From assembly GCA_936450465.1 (NCBI GenBank), contig OW388292.1:27054368-27118367 (forward strand): DNA of 64,000 nucleotides, given 5' to 3'. This DNA is from Gibbula magus (taxonomy: Eukaryota > Mollusca > Gastropoda > Trochida > Trochidae). The notes beneath the pieces were generated by a model that had not been told where the DNA came from, did no database searches, and worked only from the letters and a program-made list of their open reading frames with translations. The translations under genes were made by a program, and so were the position numbers. This document shows, piece after piece, positions 11,522-25,475 of the stretch. Position 1 is the first letter of the stretch; the number at the start of each line of letters is the position of its first letter.

Positions 11522-12190
11522 CAGAAAGTTTTGCAAAACAGCACTTGTCTCATTTTCAAGAAGCTGGTTGAAGATATTTCCTGACATCGACCAGATGTCG
11601 TGCAAAAGTATGGTTATTTAATTCAACCTGAACATTTTATTTATACCATTTGAATGAGAACGGGAATATTTTCTGGGTAACAACTTCTTTAATGTGGAAA
11701 TACAAGACGTTTCGGAGTTTATACTCACTCCTTCATCAGGTGGATTGTATAGAAATAACAAAACCATTTGAATAGGTAAAACAGAGTTTTTAAAATAGGC
11801 CTACCTTGAAAATTAATAAATTTGTTATTCCCAAATGAAGCTGTACTCTATTAGTATTTTCTTTCTGTACTTGATGCCTCATATTTCTCAATATTTTACT
11901 CACACAAAATTCATTTGTATAGACTGCTGAGATGAACACTTAGATATACAAATGTGAGAGATGAAATGCAAAAGTTGCTCAATTTCAAAGACAAAATACA
12001 GCTTAAATTAGATGAATGAATAAGTCTACATAGATCATATTGACAAAATATACCTGCACCATTTTATCCATCTTCTATGAACCTTATATTGACGATGAAA
12101 AACTGTTTCAATTTTCAACTTTTTATTTTCAAAACGCTGACAGAACGGGACGGACAGCTAGGCCATAAAATCATCCATTACTATCAGATC

Positions 12191-12262
12191 GGCCCTGTGG
12201 AGCAACGGTAGCGCGTCTGACTCCAGATCAGAAGGTTGCGTGTTCAAATCACGTCGGGGTCA
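12191..12262 (+). tRNA. tRNA-Trp(CCA) copy 17, C11A class
   Basis: C11A only. Duplicate of copy 10. Type A tail. Confidence 0.8.
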
Positions 12263-12925
12263 CAGAAAGTTTTGCAAAACAGCACTTGTCTCATTTTCAA
12301 GAAGCTGGTTGAAGATATTTCCTGACATCGACCTGATGTCGTGCAAAAGTATGGTTATTTAATTCAACCTGAACATTTTATTTATACCATTTGAATGAGA
12401 ACGGGAATATTTTCTGGGTAACAACTTCTTTAATGTGGGAATACAAGACGTTGCGGAGTTTATACTCACTCCTTCATCAGGTGGATTGTATAGAAATAAC
12501 AAAACCATTTGAATAGGTACAAAAGATTTTTTAAAATACCTTGAAAATTAATAAATTTGTTATTCCCAAATGAAGCTGTACTCTATTAGTAGTCTCTTTC
12601 TGTACTTGATGCCTCATATTTCTCAATATTTTACTCACACAAAATTCATTTGTATAGACTGCTGAGATGAACACTTAGATATACAAATGTGAGAGATGAA
12701 ATGCAAAAGTTGCTCAATTTCAAAGACAAAATACAGCTTAAATTAGATGAATGAATAAGTCTACATAGATCATATTGACAAAATATACCTGCACCATTTT
12801 ATCCATCCTCTATGAGCCTTATATTGACGATGAAAAACTGTTTCAATTTTCAACTTTTTATTTTCAAAACGCTGACAGAACGGGGCGGACAGCTAGGCAA
12901 AAAAATCATCCATTACTATCAGATC

Positions 12926-12997
12926 GGCCCTTTTGCGCAACGGTAGCGCGTCTGACTCCAGATCAGAAGGTTGCGTGTTCAAATCACGTCGGGGTCA
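12926..12997 (+). tRNA. tRNA-Trp(CCA) copy 18, TTTT class (probably silent)
   Basis: G7T and G9T, internal TTTT, altered TATA-like box. Duplicate of copy 11. Type B tail. Confidence 0.8.
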
Positions 12998-13667
12998 CAG
13001 AAAGTTTTGCAAAACAGCACTTGTCTCATTTTCAAGAAGCTGGTTGAAGATATTTCCTGACATCGACCAGATGTCGTGCAAAAGTATGGTTATTTAATTC
13101 AACCTGAACATTTTATTTATACCATTTGAATGAGAACGGGAATATTTTCTGGGTAACAACTTCTTTAATGTGGAAATACAAGACGTTTCGGAGTTTATAC
13201 TCACTCCTTCATCAGGTGGATTGTATAGAAATAACAAAACCATTTGAATAGGTAAAACAGAGTTTTTAAAATAGGCCTACCTTGAAAATTAATAAATTTG
13301 TTATTTCCCAAATGAAGCTATACTCTATTAGTATTTTCTTTCTGTACTTGATGCCTCATATTTCTCAATATTTTACTCACACAAAATTCATTTGTAGAGA
13401 CTGCTGAGATGAACACTTAGATATACAAATGTGAGAGATGAAATGCAAAAGTTGCTCAATTTCAAAGACAAAATACAGCTTAAATTAGATGAATGAATAA
13501 GTCTACATAGATCATATTGACAAAATATACCTGCACCATTTTATCCATCTTCTATGAACCTTATATTGACGATGAAAAACTGTTTCAATTTTCAACTTTT
13601 TATTTTCAAAACGCTGACAGAACGGGGCGGACAGCTAGGCCATAAAATCATCCATTACTCTCAGATC

Positions 13668-13739
13668 GGCCCTGTGCCGCAACGGTAGCGCGTCTGACTC
13701 CAGATCAGAAGGTTGCGTGTTCAAATCACGTCGGGGTCA
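13668..13739 (+). tRNA. tRNA-Trp(CCA) copy 19, G10C variant
   Basis: G10C, as in copy 12, breaking D-stem pair 10:25. Type A tail with the shared 'ttctttagg' variant. Confidence 0.8.
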
Positions 13740-14402
13740 CAGAAAGTTTTGCAAAACAGCACTTGTCTCATTTTCAAGAAGCTGGTTGAAGATATTTCCT
13801 GACATCGACCAGATGTCGTGCAAAAGTATGGTTATTTAATTCAACCTGAACATTTTATTTATACCATTTGAATGAGAACGGGAATATTTGCTGGGTAACA
13901 ACTTCTTTAATGTGGGAATACAAGACGTTGCGGAGTTTATACTCACTCCTTCTTTAGGTGGATTGTATTGAAATAACAAAACCATTTGAATAGGTACAAA
14001 AGATTTTTTAAAATACCTTGAAAATTAATAAATTTTTTATTCCCAAATGAAGCTGTACTCTATTAGAAGTCTCTTTCTGTACTTGATGCCTCATATTTCT
14101 CAATATTTTACTCACACAAAATTCATTTGTATAGACTGCTGAGATGAACACTTAGATATACAAATGTGAGAGATGAAATGCAAAAGTTGCTCAATTTCAA
14201 AGACAAAATACAGCTTAAACTAGATGAATGAATAAGTCTACATAGATCATATTGACAAAATATACCTGCACCATTTTATCCATCTTCTATGAGCCTTATA
14301 TTGACGATGAAAAACTGTTTCAATTTTCAACTTTTTATTTTCAAAACGCTGACAGAAAGGGACGGACAGCTAGGCCATAAAATCATCCGTTACTCCCAGA
14401 TC

Positions 14403-14474
14403 GGCCCTGTGGCGCAACGGTAGCGCGTCTGACTCCAGATCAGAAGGTTGCGTGTTCAAATCACGTCGGGGTCA
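14403..14474 (+). tRNA. tRNA-Trp(CCA) copy 20, consensus
   Basis: Consensus tRNA; 5' flank 'ccgttactccc'. Type B tail. Confidence 0.95.
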
Positions 14475-15143
14475 CAGAAAGTTTTGCAAAACAGCACTTG
14501 TCTCATTTTCAAGAAGCTGGTTGAAGATATTTCCTGACATCGACAAGATGTCGTGCAAAAGTATGGTTATTTAATTCAACCTGAACATTTTATTTATACC
14601 ATTTGAATGAGAACGGGAATATTTTCTGGGTAACAACTTCTTTAATGTGGAAATACAAGACGTTTCGGAGTTTATACTCACTCCTTCATCAGGTGGATTG
14701 TATAGAAATAACAAAACCATTTGAATAGGTAAAACAGAGTTTTTAAAATAGGCCTACCTTGAAAATTAATAAATTTGTTATTCCCAAATGAAGCTATACT
14801 CTATTAGTATTTTCTTTCTGTACTTGATGCCTCATATTTCTCAATATTTTACTCACACAAAATTCATTTGTATAGACTGCTGAGATGAACACTTAGATAT
14901 ACAAATGTGAGAGATGAAATGCAAAAGTTGCTCAATTTCAAAGACAAAATACAGCTTAAACTAGATGAATGAATAAGTCTACATAGATCATATTGACAAA
15001 ATATACCTGCACCATTTTATCCATCTTCTATGAGCCTTATATTGACGATGAAAAACTGTTTCAATTTTCAACTTTTTATTTTCAAAACGCTGACAGAACG
15101 GGACGGACAGCTAGGCCATAAAATCATCCATTACTATCAGATC

Positions 15144-15215
15144 GGCCCTGTGGAGCAACGGTAGCGCGTCTGACTCCAGATCAGAAGGTTGCGTGTTCAA
15201 ATCACGTCGGGGTCA
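15144..15215 (+). tRNA. tRNA-Trp(CCA) copy 21, C11A class
   Basis: C11A only; type A tail. Confidence 0.8.
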
Positions 15216-15878
15216 CAGAAAGTTTTGCAAAACAGCACTTGTCTCATTTTCAAGAAGCTGGTTGAAGATATTTCCTGACATCGACCAGATGTCGTGCAAA
15301 AGTATGGTTATTTAATTCAACCTGAACATTTTATTTATACCATTTGAATGAGAACGGGAATATTTTCTGGGTAACAACTTCTTTAATGTGGGAATACAAG
15401 ACGTTGCGGAGTTTATACTCACTCCTTCATCAGGTGGATTGTATAGAAATAACAAAACCATTTGAATAGGTACAAAAGATTTTTTAAAATACCTTGAAAA
15501 TTAATAAATTTGTTATTCCCAAATGAAGCTGTACTCTATTAGTAGTCTCTTTCTGTACTTGATGCCTCATATTTCTCAATATTTTACTCACACAAAATTC
15601 ATTTGTATAGACTGCTGAGATGAACACTTAGATATACAAATGTGAGAGATGAAATGCAAAAGTTGCTCAATTTCAAAGACAAAATACAGCTTAAATTAGA
15701 TGAATGAATAAGTCTACATAGATCATATTGACAAAATATACCTGCACCATTTTATCCATCTTCTATGAACCTTATATTGACGATGAAAAACTGTTTCAAT
15801 TTTCAACTTTTTATTTTCAAAACGCTGACAGAACGGGGCGGACAGTTAGGCCATAAAATCATCCATTACTCTCAGATC

Positions 15879-15950
15879 GGCCCTGTGGCGCAACGGTAGC
15901 GCGTCTGACTCCAGATCAGAAGGTTGCGTGTTCAAATCACGTCGGGGTCA
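15879..15950 (+). tRNA. tRNA-Trp(CCA) copy 22, consensus
   Basis: Consensus tRNA; 'ggggcggacagttagg' upstream; type B tail. Confidence 0.95.
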
Positions 15951-16619
15951 CAGAAAGTTTTGCAAAACAGCACTTATCTCATTTTCAAGAAGCTGGTTGA
16001 AGATATTTCCTGACATCGACCAGATGTCGTGCAAAAGTATGGTTATTTAATTCAACCTGAACATTTTATTTATACCATTTGAATGAGAACGGGAATATTT
16101 TCTGGGTAACAACTTCTTTAATGTGGAAATACAAGACGTTTCGGAGTTTATACTCACTCCTTCATCAGGTGGATTGTATAGAAATAACAAAACCATTTGA
16201 ATAGGTAAAACAGAGTTTTTAAAATAGGCCTACCTTGAAAATTAATAAATTTGTTATTCCCAAATGAAGCTGTACTCTATTAGTATTTTCTTTCTGTACT
16301 TGATGCCTCATATTTCTCAATATTTTACTCACACAAAATTCATTTGTATAGACTGCTGAGATGAACACTTAGATATACAAATGTGAGAGATGAAATGCAA
16401 AAGTTGCTCAATTTCAAAGACAAAATACAGCTTAAATTAGATGAATGAATAAGTCTACATAGATCATATTGACAAAATATACCTGCACCATTTTATCCAT
16501 CTTCTATGAACCTTATATTGACGATGAAAAACTGTTTCAATTTTCAACTTTTTATTTTCAAAACGCTGACAGAACGGGACGGACAGCTAGGCCATAAAAT
16601 CATCCATTACTATCAGATC

Positions 16620-16691
16620 GGCCCTGTGGCGCAACGGTAGCGCGTCTGACTCCAGATCAGAAGGTTGCGTGTTCAAATCACGTCGGGGTCA
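16620..16691 (+). tRNA. tRNA-Trp(CCA) copy 23, consensus
   Basis: Consensus tRNA; start of the 2946-bp duplication (matches copy 27). Type A tail. Confidence 0.95.
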
Positions 16692-17354
16692 CAGAAAGTT
16701 TTGCAAAACAGCACTTGTCTCATTTTCAAGAAGCTGGTTGAAGATATTTCCTGACATCGACCAGATGTCGTGCAAAAGTATGGTTATTTAATTCAACCTG
16801 AACATTTTATTTATACCATTTGAATGAGAACGGGAATATTTTCTGGGTAACAACTTCTTTAATGTGGGAATACAAGACGTTGCGGAGTTTATACTCACTC
16901 CTTCATCAGGTGGATTGTATAGAAATAACAAAACCATTTGAATAGGTACAAAAGATTTTTTAAAATACCTTGAAAATTAATAAATTTGTTATTCCCAAAT
17001 GAAGCTGTACTCTATTAGTAGTCTCTTTCTGTACTTGATGCCTCATATTTCTCAATATTTTACTCACACAAAATTCATTTGTATAGACTGCTGAGATGAA
17101 CACTTAGATATACAAATGTGAGAGATGAAATGCAAAAGTTGCTCAATTTCAAAGACAAAATACAGCTTAAACTAGATGAATGAATAAGTCTACATAGATC
17201 ATATTGACAAAATATACCTGCACCATTTTATCCATCTTCTATGAGCCTTATATTGACGATGAAAAACTGTTTCAATTTTCAACTTTTTATTTTCAAAACG
17301 CTGACAGAACGGGACGGACAGCTAGGCCATAAAATCATCCATTACTCTCAGATC

Positions 17355-17426
17355 GGCCCTGTGGCGCAACGGTAGCGCGTCTGACTCCAGATCAGAAGGT
17401 TGCGTGTTCAAATCACGTCGGGGTCA
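17355..17426 (+). tRNA. tRNA-Trp(CCA) copy 24, consensus
   Basis: Consensus tRNA; shares 'tcatgaag' with copy 28 at +2946 bp. Type A tail. Confidence 0.95.
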
Positions 17427-18089
17427 CAGAAAGTTTTGCAAAACAGCACTTGTCTCATTTTCATGAAGCTGGTTGAAGATATTTCCTGACATCGACCAGA
17501 TGTCGTGCAAAAGTATGGTTATTTAATTCAACCTGAACATTTTATTTATACCATTTGAATGAGAACGGGAATATTTTCTGGGTAACAACTTCTTTAATGT
17601 GGGAATACAAGACGTTGCGGAGTTTATACTCACTCCTTCATCAGGTGGATTGTATAGAAATAACAAAACCATTTGAATAGGTACAAAAGATTTTTTAAAA
17701 TACCTTGAAAATTAATAAATTTGTTATTCCCAAATGAAGCTGTACTCTATTAGTAGTCTCTTTCTGTACTTGATGCCTCATATTTCTCAATATTTTACTC
17801 ACACAAAATTCATTTGTATAGACTGCTGAGATGAACACTTAGATATACAAATGTGAGAGATGAAATGCAAAAGTTGCTCAATTTCAAAGACAAAATACAG
17901 CTTAAACTAGATGAATGAATAAGTCTACATAGATCATATTGACAAAATATACCTGCACCATTTTATCCATCTTCTATGAGCCTTATATTGACGATGAAAA
18001 ACTGTTTCAATTTTCAACTTTTTATTTTCAAAACGCTGACAGAACGGGACGGACAGCTAGGCCATAAAATCATCCGTTACTCTCAGATC

Positions 18090-18161
18090 GGCCCTGTGGC
18101 GCAACGGTAGCGCGTCTGACTCCAGATCAGAAGGTTGCGTGTTCAAATCACGTCGGGGTCA
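18090..18161 (+). tRNA. tRNA-Trp(CCA) copy 25, consensus
   Basis: Consensus tRNA; matches copy 29 at +2946 bp. Type B tail. Confidence 0.95.
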
Positions 18162-18830
18162 CAGAAAGTTTTGCAAAACAGCACTTGTCTCATTTTCAAG
18201 AAGCTGGTTGAAGATATTTCCTGACATCGACCAGATGTCGTGCAAAAGTATGGTTATTTAATTCAACCTGAACATTTTATTTATACCATTTGAATGAGAA
18301 CGGGAATATTTTCTGGGTAACAACTTCTTTAATGTGGAAATACAAGACGTTTCGGAGTTTATACTCACTCCTTCATCAGGTGGATTGTATAGAAATAACA
18401 AAACCATTTGAATAGGTAAAACAGAGTTTTTAAAATAGGCCTACCTTGAAAATTAATAAATTTGTTATTCCCAAATGAAGCTGTACTCTATTAGTATTTT
18501 CTTTCTGTACTTCATGCCTCATATTTCTCAATATTTTACTCACACAAAATTCATTTGTATAGACTGCTGAGATGAACACTTAGATATACAAATGTGAGAG
18601 ATGAAATGCAAAAGTTGCTCAATTTCAAAGACAAAATACAGCTTAAATTAGATGAATGAATAAGTCTACATAGATCATATTGACAAAATATACCCGCACC
18701 ATTTTATCCATCTTCTATGAACCTTATATTGACGATGAAAAACTGTTTCAATTTTCAACTTTTTATTTTCAAAACGCTGACAGAACGGGACGGACAGCTA
18801 GGCCATAAAATCATCCATTACTATCAGATC

Positions 18831-18902
18831 GGCCCTGTGGAGCAACGGTAGCGCGTCTGACTCCAGATCAGAAGGTTGCGTGTTCAAATCACGTCGGGGT
18901 CA
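18831..18902 (+). tRNA. tRNA-Trp(CCA) copy 26, C11A class
   Basis: C11A. The monomer has private 'cttcatgcc' and 'tacccgcacc' variants shared with copy 31 at +3687 bp. Type A tail. Confidence 0.8.
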
Positions 18903-19565
18903 CAGAAAGTTTTGCAAAACAGCACTTGTCTCATTTTCAAGAAGCTGGTTGAAGATATTTCCTGACATCGACCAGATGTCGTGCAAAAGTATGGTTATTT
19001 AATTCAACCTGAACATTTTATTTATACCATTTGAATGAGAACGGGAATATTTTCTGGGTAACAACTTCTTTAATGTGGGAATACAAGACGTTGCGGAGTT
19101 TATACTCACTCCTTCATCAGGTGGATTGTATAGAAATAACAAAACCATTTGAATAGGTACAAAAGATTTTTTAAAATACCTTGAAAATTAATAAATTTGT
19201 TATTCCCAAATGAAGCTGTACTCTATTAGTAGTCTCTTTCTGTACTTGATGCCTCATATTTCTCAATATTTTACTCACACAAAATTCATTTGTATAGACT
19301 GCTGAGATGAACACTTAGATATACAAATGTGAGAGATGAAATGCAAAAGTTGCTCAATTTCAAAGACAAAATACAGCTTAAATTAGATGAATGAATAAGT
19401 CTACATAGATCATATTGACAAAATATACCTGCACCATTTTATCCATCTTCTATGAACCTTATATTGACGATGAAAAACTGTTTCAATTTTCAACTTTTTA
19501 TTTTCAAAACGCTGACAGAACGGGACGGACAGCTAGGCCATAAAATCATCCATTACTATCAGATC

Positions 19566-19637
19566 GGCCCTGTGGCGCAACGGTAGCGCGTCTGACTCCA
19601 GATCAGAAGGTTGCGTGTTCAAATCACGTCGGGGTCA
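19566..19637 (+). tRNA. tRNA-Trp(CCA) copy 27, consensus
   Basis: Consensus tRNA; duplicate of copy 23. Type A tail. Confidence 0.95.
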
Positions 19638-20300
19638 CAGAAAGTTTTGCAAAACAGCACTTGTCTCATTTTCAAGAAGCTGGTTGAAGATATTTCCTGA
19701 CATCGACCAGATGTCGTGCAAAAGTATGGTTATTTAATTCAACCTGAACATTTTATTTATACCATTTGAATGAGAACGGGAATATTTTCTGGGTAACAAC
19801 TTCTTTAATGTGGGAATACAAGACGTTGCGGAGTTTATACTCACTCCTTCATCAGGTGGATTGTATAGAAATAACAAAACCATTTGAATAGGTACAAAAG
19901 ATTTTTTAAAATACCTTGAAAATTAATAAATTTGTTATTCCCAAATGAAGCTGTACTCTATTAGTAGTCTCTTTCTGTACTTGATGCCTCATATTTCTCA
20001 ATATTTTACTCACACAAAATTCATTTGTATAGACTGCTGAGATGAACACTTAGATATACAAATGTGAGAGATGAAATGCAAAAGTTGCTCAATTTCAAAG
20101 ACAAAATACAGCTTAAACTAGATGAATGAATAAGTCTACATAGATCATATTGACAAAATATACCTGCACCATTTTATCCATCTTCTATGAGCCTTATATT
20201 GACGATGAAAAACTGTTTCAATTTTCAACTTTTTATTTTCAAAACGCTGACAGAACGGGACGGACAGCTAGGCCATAAAATCATCCATTACTCTCAGATC

Positions 20301-20372
20301 GGCCCTGTGGCGCAACGGTAGCGCGTCTGACTCCAGATCAGAAGGTTGCGTGTTCAAATCACGTCGGGGTCA
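20301..20372 (+). tRNA. tRNA-Trp(CCA) copy 28, consensus
   Basis: Consensus tRNA; duplicate of copy 24. Type A tail. Confidence 0.95.
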
Positions 20373-21035
20373 CAGAAAGTTTTGCAAAACAGCACTTGTC
20401 TCATTTTCATGAAGCTGGTTGAAGATATTTCCTGACATCGACCAGATGTCGTGCAAAAGTATGGTTATTTAATTCAACCTGAACATTTTATTTATACCAT
20501 TTGAATGAGAACGGGAATATTTTCTGGGTAACAACTTCTTTAATGTGGGAATACAAGACGTTGCGGAGTTTATACTCACTCCTTCATCAGGTGGATTGTA
20601 TAGAAATAACAAAACCATTTGAATAGGTACAAAAGATTTTTTAAAATACCTTGAAAATTAATAAATTTGTTATTCCCAAATGAAGCTGTACTCTATTAGT
20701 AGTCTCTTTCTGTACTTGATGCCTCATATTTCTCAATATTTTACTCACACAAAATTCATTTGTATAGACTGCTGAGATGAACACTTAGATATACAAATGT
20801 GAGAGATGAAATGCAAAAGTTGCTCAATTTCAAAGACAAAATACAGCTTAAACTAGATGAATGAATAAGTCTACATAGATCATATTGACAAAATATACCT
20901 GCACCATTTTATCCATCTTCTATGAGCCTTATATTGACGATGAAAAACTGTTTCAATTTTCAACTTTTTATTTTCAAAACGCTGACAGAACGGGACGGAC
21001 AGCTAGGCCATAAAATCATCCGTTACTCTCAGATC

Positions 21036-21107
21036 GGCCCTGTGGCGCAACGGTAGCGCGTCTGACTCCAGATCAGAAGGTTGCGTGTTCAAATCACGTC
21101 GGGGTCA
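21036..21107 (+). tRNA. tRNA-Trp(CCA) copy 29, consensus
   Basis: Consensus tRNA; duplicate of copy 25. Type B tail. Confidence 0.95.
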
Positions 21108-21776
21108 CAGAAAGTTTTGCAAAACAGCACTTGTCTCATTTTCAAGAAGCTGGTTGAAGATATTTCCTGACATCGACCAGATGTCGTGCAAAAGTATGGT
21201 TATTTAATTCAACCTGAACATTTTATTTATACCATTTGAATGAGAACGGGAATATTTTCTGGGTAACAACTTCTTTAATGTGGAAATACAAGACGTTTCG
21301 GAGTTTATACTCACTCCTTCATCAGGTGGATTGTATAGAAATAACAAAACCATTTGAATAGGTAAAACAGAGTTTTTAAAATAGGCCTACCTTGAAAATT
21401 AATAAATTTGTTATTCCCAAATGAAGCTGTACTCTATTAGTATTTTCTTTCTGTACTTCATGCCTCATATTTCTCAATATTTTACTCACACAAAATTCAT
21501 TTGTATAGACTGCTGAGATGAACACTTAGATATACAAATGTGAGAGATGAAATGCAAAAGTTGCTCAATTTCAAAGACAAAATACAGCTTAAACTAGATG
21601 AATGAATAAGTCTACATAGATCATATTGACAAAATATACCTGCACCATTTTATCCATCTTCTATGAGCCTTATATTGACGATGAAAAACTGTTTCAATTT
21701 TCAACTTTTTATTTTCAAAACGCTGACAGAACGGGACGGACAGCTAGGCCATAAAATCATCCGTTACTCTCAGATC

Positions 21777-21848
21777 GGCCCTGTGGCGCAACGGTAGCGC
21801 GTCTGACTCCAGATCAGAAGGTTGCGTGTTCAAATCACGTCGGGGTCA
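21777..21848 (+). tRNA. tRNA-Trp(CCA) copy 30, consensus
   Basis: Consensus tRNA; looks like a single-monomer (741 bp) tandem duplicate of copy 29, sharing 'ccgttactctc'. Type B tail. Confidence 0.95.
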
Positions 21849-22517
21849 CAGAAAGTTTTGCAAAACAGCACTTGTCTCATTTTCAAGAAGCTGGTTGAAG
21901 ATATTTCCTGACATCGACCAGATGTCGTGCAAAAGTATGGTTATTTAATTCAACCTGAACATTTTATTTATACCATTTGAATGAGAACGGGAATATTTTC
22001 TGGGTAACAACTTCTTTAATGTGGAAATACAAGACGTTTCGGAGTTTATACTCACTCCTTCATCAGGTGGATTGTATAGAAATAACAAAACCATTTGAAT
22101 AGGTAAAACAGAGTTTTTAAAATAGGCCTACCTTGAAAATTAATAAATTTGTTATTCCCAAATGAAGCTGTACTCTATTAGTATTTTCTTTCTGTACTTC
22201 ATGCCTCATATTTCTCAATATTTTACTCACACAAAATTCATTTGTATAGACTGCTGAGATGAACACTTAGATATACAAATGTGAGAGATGAAATGCAAAA
22301 GTTGCTCAATTTCAAAGACAAAATACAGCTTAAATTAGATGAATGAATAAGTCTACATAGATCATATTGACAAAATATACCCGCACCATTTTATCCATCT
22401 TCTATGAACCTTATATTGACGATGAAAAACTGTTTCAATTTTCAACTTTTTATTTTCAAAACGCTGACAGAACGGGACGGACAGCTAGGCCATAAAATCA
22501 TCCATTACTATCAGATC

Positions 22518-22589
22518 GGCCCTGTGGAGCAACGGTAGCGCGTCTGACTCCAGATCAGAAGGTTGCGTGTTCAAATCACGTCGGGGTCA
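22518..22589 (+). tRNA. tRNA-Trp(CCA) copy 31, C11A class
   Basis: C11A; monomer shares 'cttcatgcc' and 'tacccgcacc' with copy 26. Unusually for this class it has a type B tail, suggesting recombination downstream of the tRNA. Confidence 0.8.
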
Positions 22590-23258
22590 CAGAAAGTTTT
22601 GCAAAACAGCACTTGTCTCATTTTCAAGAAGCTGGTTGAAGATATTTCCTGACATCGACCAGATGTCGTGCAAAAGTATGGTTATTTAATTCAACCTGAA
22701 CATTTTATTTATACCATTTGAATGAGAACGGGAATATTTTCTGGGTAACAACTTCTTTAATGTGGAAATACAAGACGTTTCGGAGTTTATACTCACTCCT
22801 TCATCAGGTGGATTGTATAGAAATAACAAAACCATTTGAATAGGTAAAACAGAGTTTTTAAAATAGGCCTACCTTGAAATTTAATAAATTTGTTATTCCC
22901 AAATGAAGCTGTACTCTATTAGTATTTTCTTTCTGTACTTGATGCCTCATATTTCTCAATATTTTACTCACACAAAATTCATTTGTATAGACTGCTGAGA
23001 TGAACACTTAGATATACAAATGTGAGAGATGAAATGCAAAAGTTGCTCAATTTCAAAGACAAAATACAGCTTAAATTAGATGAATGAATAAGTCTACATA
23101 GATCATATTGACAAAATATACCTGCACCATTTTATCCATCTTCTATGAACCTTATATTGACGATGAAAAACTGTTTCAATTTTCAACTTTTTATTTTCAA
23201 AACGCTGACAGAACGGGACGGACAGCTAGGCCATAAAATCATCCATTACTATCAGATC

Positions 23259-23330
23259 GGCCCTGTGGAGCAACGGTAGCGCGTCTGACTCCAGATCAGA
23301 AGGTTGCGTGTTCAAATCACGTCGGGGTCA
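23259..23330 (+). tRNA. tRNA-Trp(CCA) copy 32, C11A class
   Basis: C11A only; type A tail. Confidence 0.8.
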
Positions 23331-23993
23331 CAGAAAGTTTTGCAAAACAGCACTTGTCTCATTTTCAAGAAGCTGGTTGAAGATATTTCCTGACATCGAC
23401 CAGATGTCGTGCAAAAGTATGGTTATTTAATTCAACCTGAACATTTTATTTATACCATTTGAATGAGAACGGGAATATTTTCTGGGTAACAACTTCTTTA
23501 ATGTGGGAATACAAGACGTTGCGGAGTTTATACTCACTCCTTCATCAGGTGGATTGTATAGAAATAACAAAACCATTTGAATAGGTACAAAAGATTTTTT
23601 AAAATACCTTGAAAATTAATAAATTTGTTATTCCCAAATGAAGCTGTACTCTATTAGTAGTCTCTTTCTGTACTTGATGCCTCATATTTCTCAATATTTT
23701 ACTCACACAAAATTCATTTGTATAGACTGCTGAGATGAACACTTAGATATACAAATGTGAGAGATGAAATGCAAAAGTTGCTCAATTTCAAAGACAAAAT
23801 ACAGCTTAAATTAGATGAATGAATAAGTCTACATAGATCATATTGACAAAATATACCTGCACCATTTTATCCATCTTCTATGAACCTTATATTGACGATG
23901 AAAAACTGTTTCAATTTTCAACTTTTTATTTTCAAAACGCTGACAGAACGGGGCGGACAGTTAGGCCATAAAATCATCCATTACTATCAGATC

Positions 23994-24065
23994 GGCCCTG
24001 TGGCGCAACGGTAGCGCGTCTGACTCCAGATCAGAAGGTTGCGTGTTCAAATCACGTCGGGGTCA
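23994..24065 (+). tRNA. tRNA-Trp(CCA) copy 33, consensus
   Basis: Consensus tRNA; first member of the 3693-bp duplication (matches copy 38). Monomer has 'ttctttagg' and a type B tail. Confidence 0.95.
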
Positions 24066-24734
24066 CAGAAAGTTTTGCAAAACAGCACTTGTCTCATTTT
24101 CAAGAAGCTGGTTGAAGATATTTCCTGACATCGACCAGATGTCGTGCAAAAGTATGGTTATTTAATTCAACCTGAACATTTTATTTATACCATTTGAATG
24201 AGAACGGGAATATTTTCTGGGTAACAACTTCTTTAATGTGGGAATACAAGACGTTGCGGAGTTTATACTCACTCCTTCTTTAGGTGGATTGTATAGAAAT
24301 AACAAAACCATTTGAATAGGTAAAACAGAGTTTTTAAAATAGGCCTACCTTGAAAATTAATAAATTTGTTATTCCCAAATGAAGCTATACTCTATTAGTA
24401 TTTTCTTTCTGTACTTGATGCCTCATATTTCTCAATATTTTACTCACACAAAATTCATTTGTAGAGACTGCTGAGATGAACACTTAGATATACAAATGTG
24501 AGAGATGAAATGCAAAAGTTGCTCAATTTCAAAGACAAAATACAGCTTAAATTAGATGAATGAATAAGTCTACATAGATCATATTGACAAAATATACCTG
24601 CACCATTTTATCCATCTTCTATGAACCTTATATTGACGATGAAAAACTGTTTCAATTTTCAACTTTTTATTTTCAAAACGCTGACAGAACGGGACGGACA
24701 GCTAGGCCATAAAATCATCCATTACTATCAGATC

Positions 24735-24806
24735 GGCCCTGTGGAGCAACGGTAGCGCGTCTGACTCCAGATCAGAAGGTTGCGTGTTCAAATCACGTCG
24801 GGGTCA
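24735..24806 (+). tRNA. tRNA-Trp(CCA) copy 34, C11A class
   Basis: C11A; matches copy 39 at +3693 bp. Type B tail. Confidence 0.8.
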
Positions 24807-25475
24807 CAGAAAGTTTTGCAAAACAGCACTTGTCTCATTTTCAAGAAGCTGGTTGAAGATATTTCCTGACATCGACCAGATGTCGTGCAAAAGTATGGTT
24901 ATTTAATTCAACCTGAACATTTTATTTATACCATTTGAATGAGAACGGGAATATTTTCTGGGTAACAACTTCTTTAATGTGGAAATACAAGACGTTTCGG
25001 AGTTTATACTCACTCCTTCATCAGGTGGATTGTATAGAAATAACAAAACCATTTGAATAGGTAAAACAGAGTTTTTAAAATAGGCCTACCTTGAAAATTA
25101 ATAAATTTGTTATTCCCAAATGAAGCTGTACTCTATTAGTATTTTCTTTCTGTACTTGATGCCTCATATTTCTCAATATTTTACTCACACAAAATTCATT
25201 TGTATAGACTGCTGAGATGAACACTTAGATATACAAATGTGAGAGATGAAATGCAAAAGTTGCTCAATTTCAAAGACAAAATACAGCTTAAATTAGATGA
25301 ATGAATAAGTCTACATAGATCATATTGACAAAATATACCTGCACCATTTTATCCATCTTCTATGAACCTTATATTGACGATGAAAAACTGTTTCAATTTT
25401 CAACTTTTTATTTTCAAAACGCTGACAGAACGGGACGGACAGCTAGGCCATAAAATCATCCATTACTATCAGATC

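Larger units (their letters stand above)
9315..14060 (+). repeat. Higher-order block, copy 2 of the 5165-bp duplication
   Basis: Partner of 4150-8900. The block carries four defective-class copies in a row followed by a G10C copy. Confidence 0.88.
16620..18600 (+). repeat. Higher-order block, copy 1 of a 2946-bp duplication
   Basis: Copies 23-25 match copies 27-29 at +2946 bp, with 'tcatgaag' and 'cttcatgcc' at equivalent places. Edges approximate. Confidence 0.82.
19566..21546 (+). repeat. Higher-order block, copy 2 of the 2946-bp duplication
   Basis: Partner of 16620-18600. Immediately followed by an extra 741-bp monomer (copy 30) that repeats its last monomer. Confidence 0.82.
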
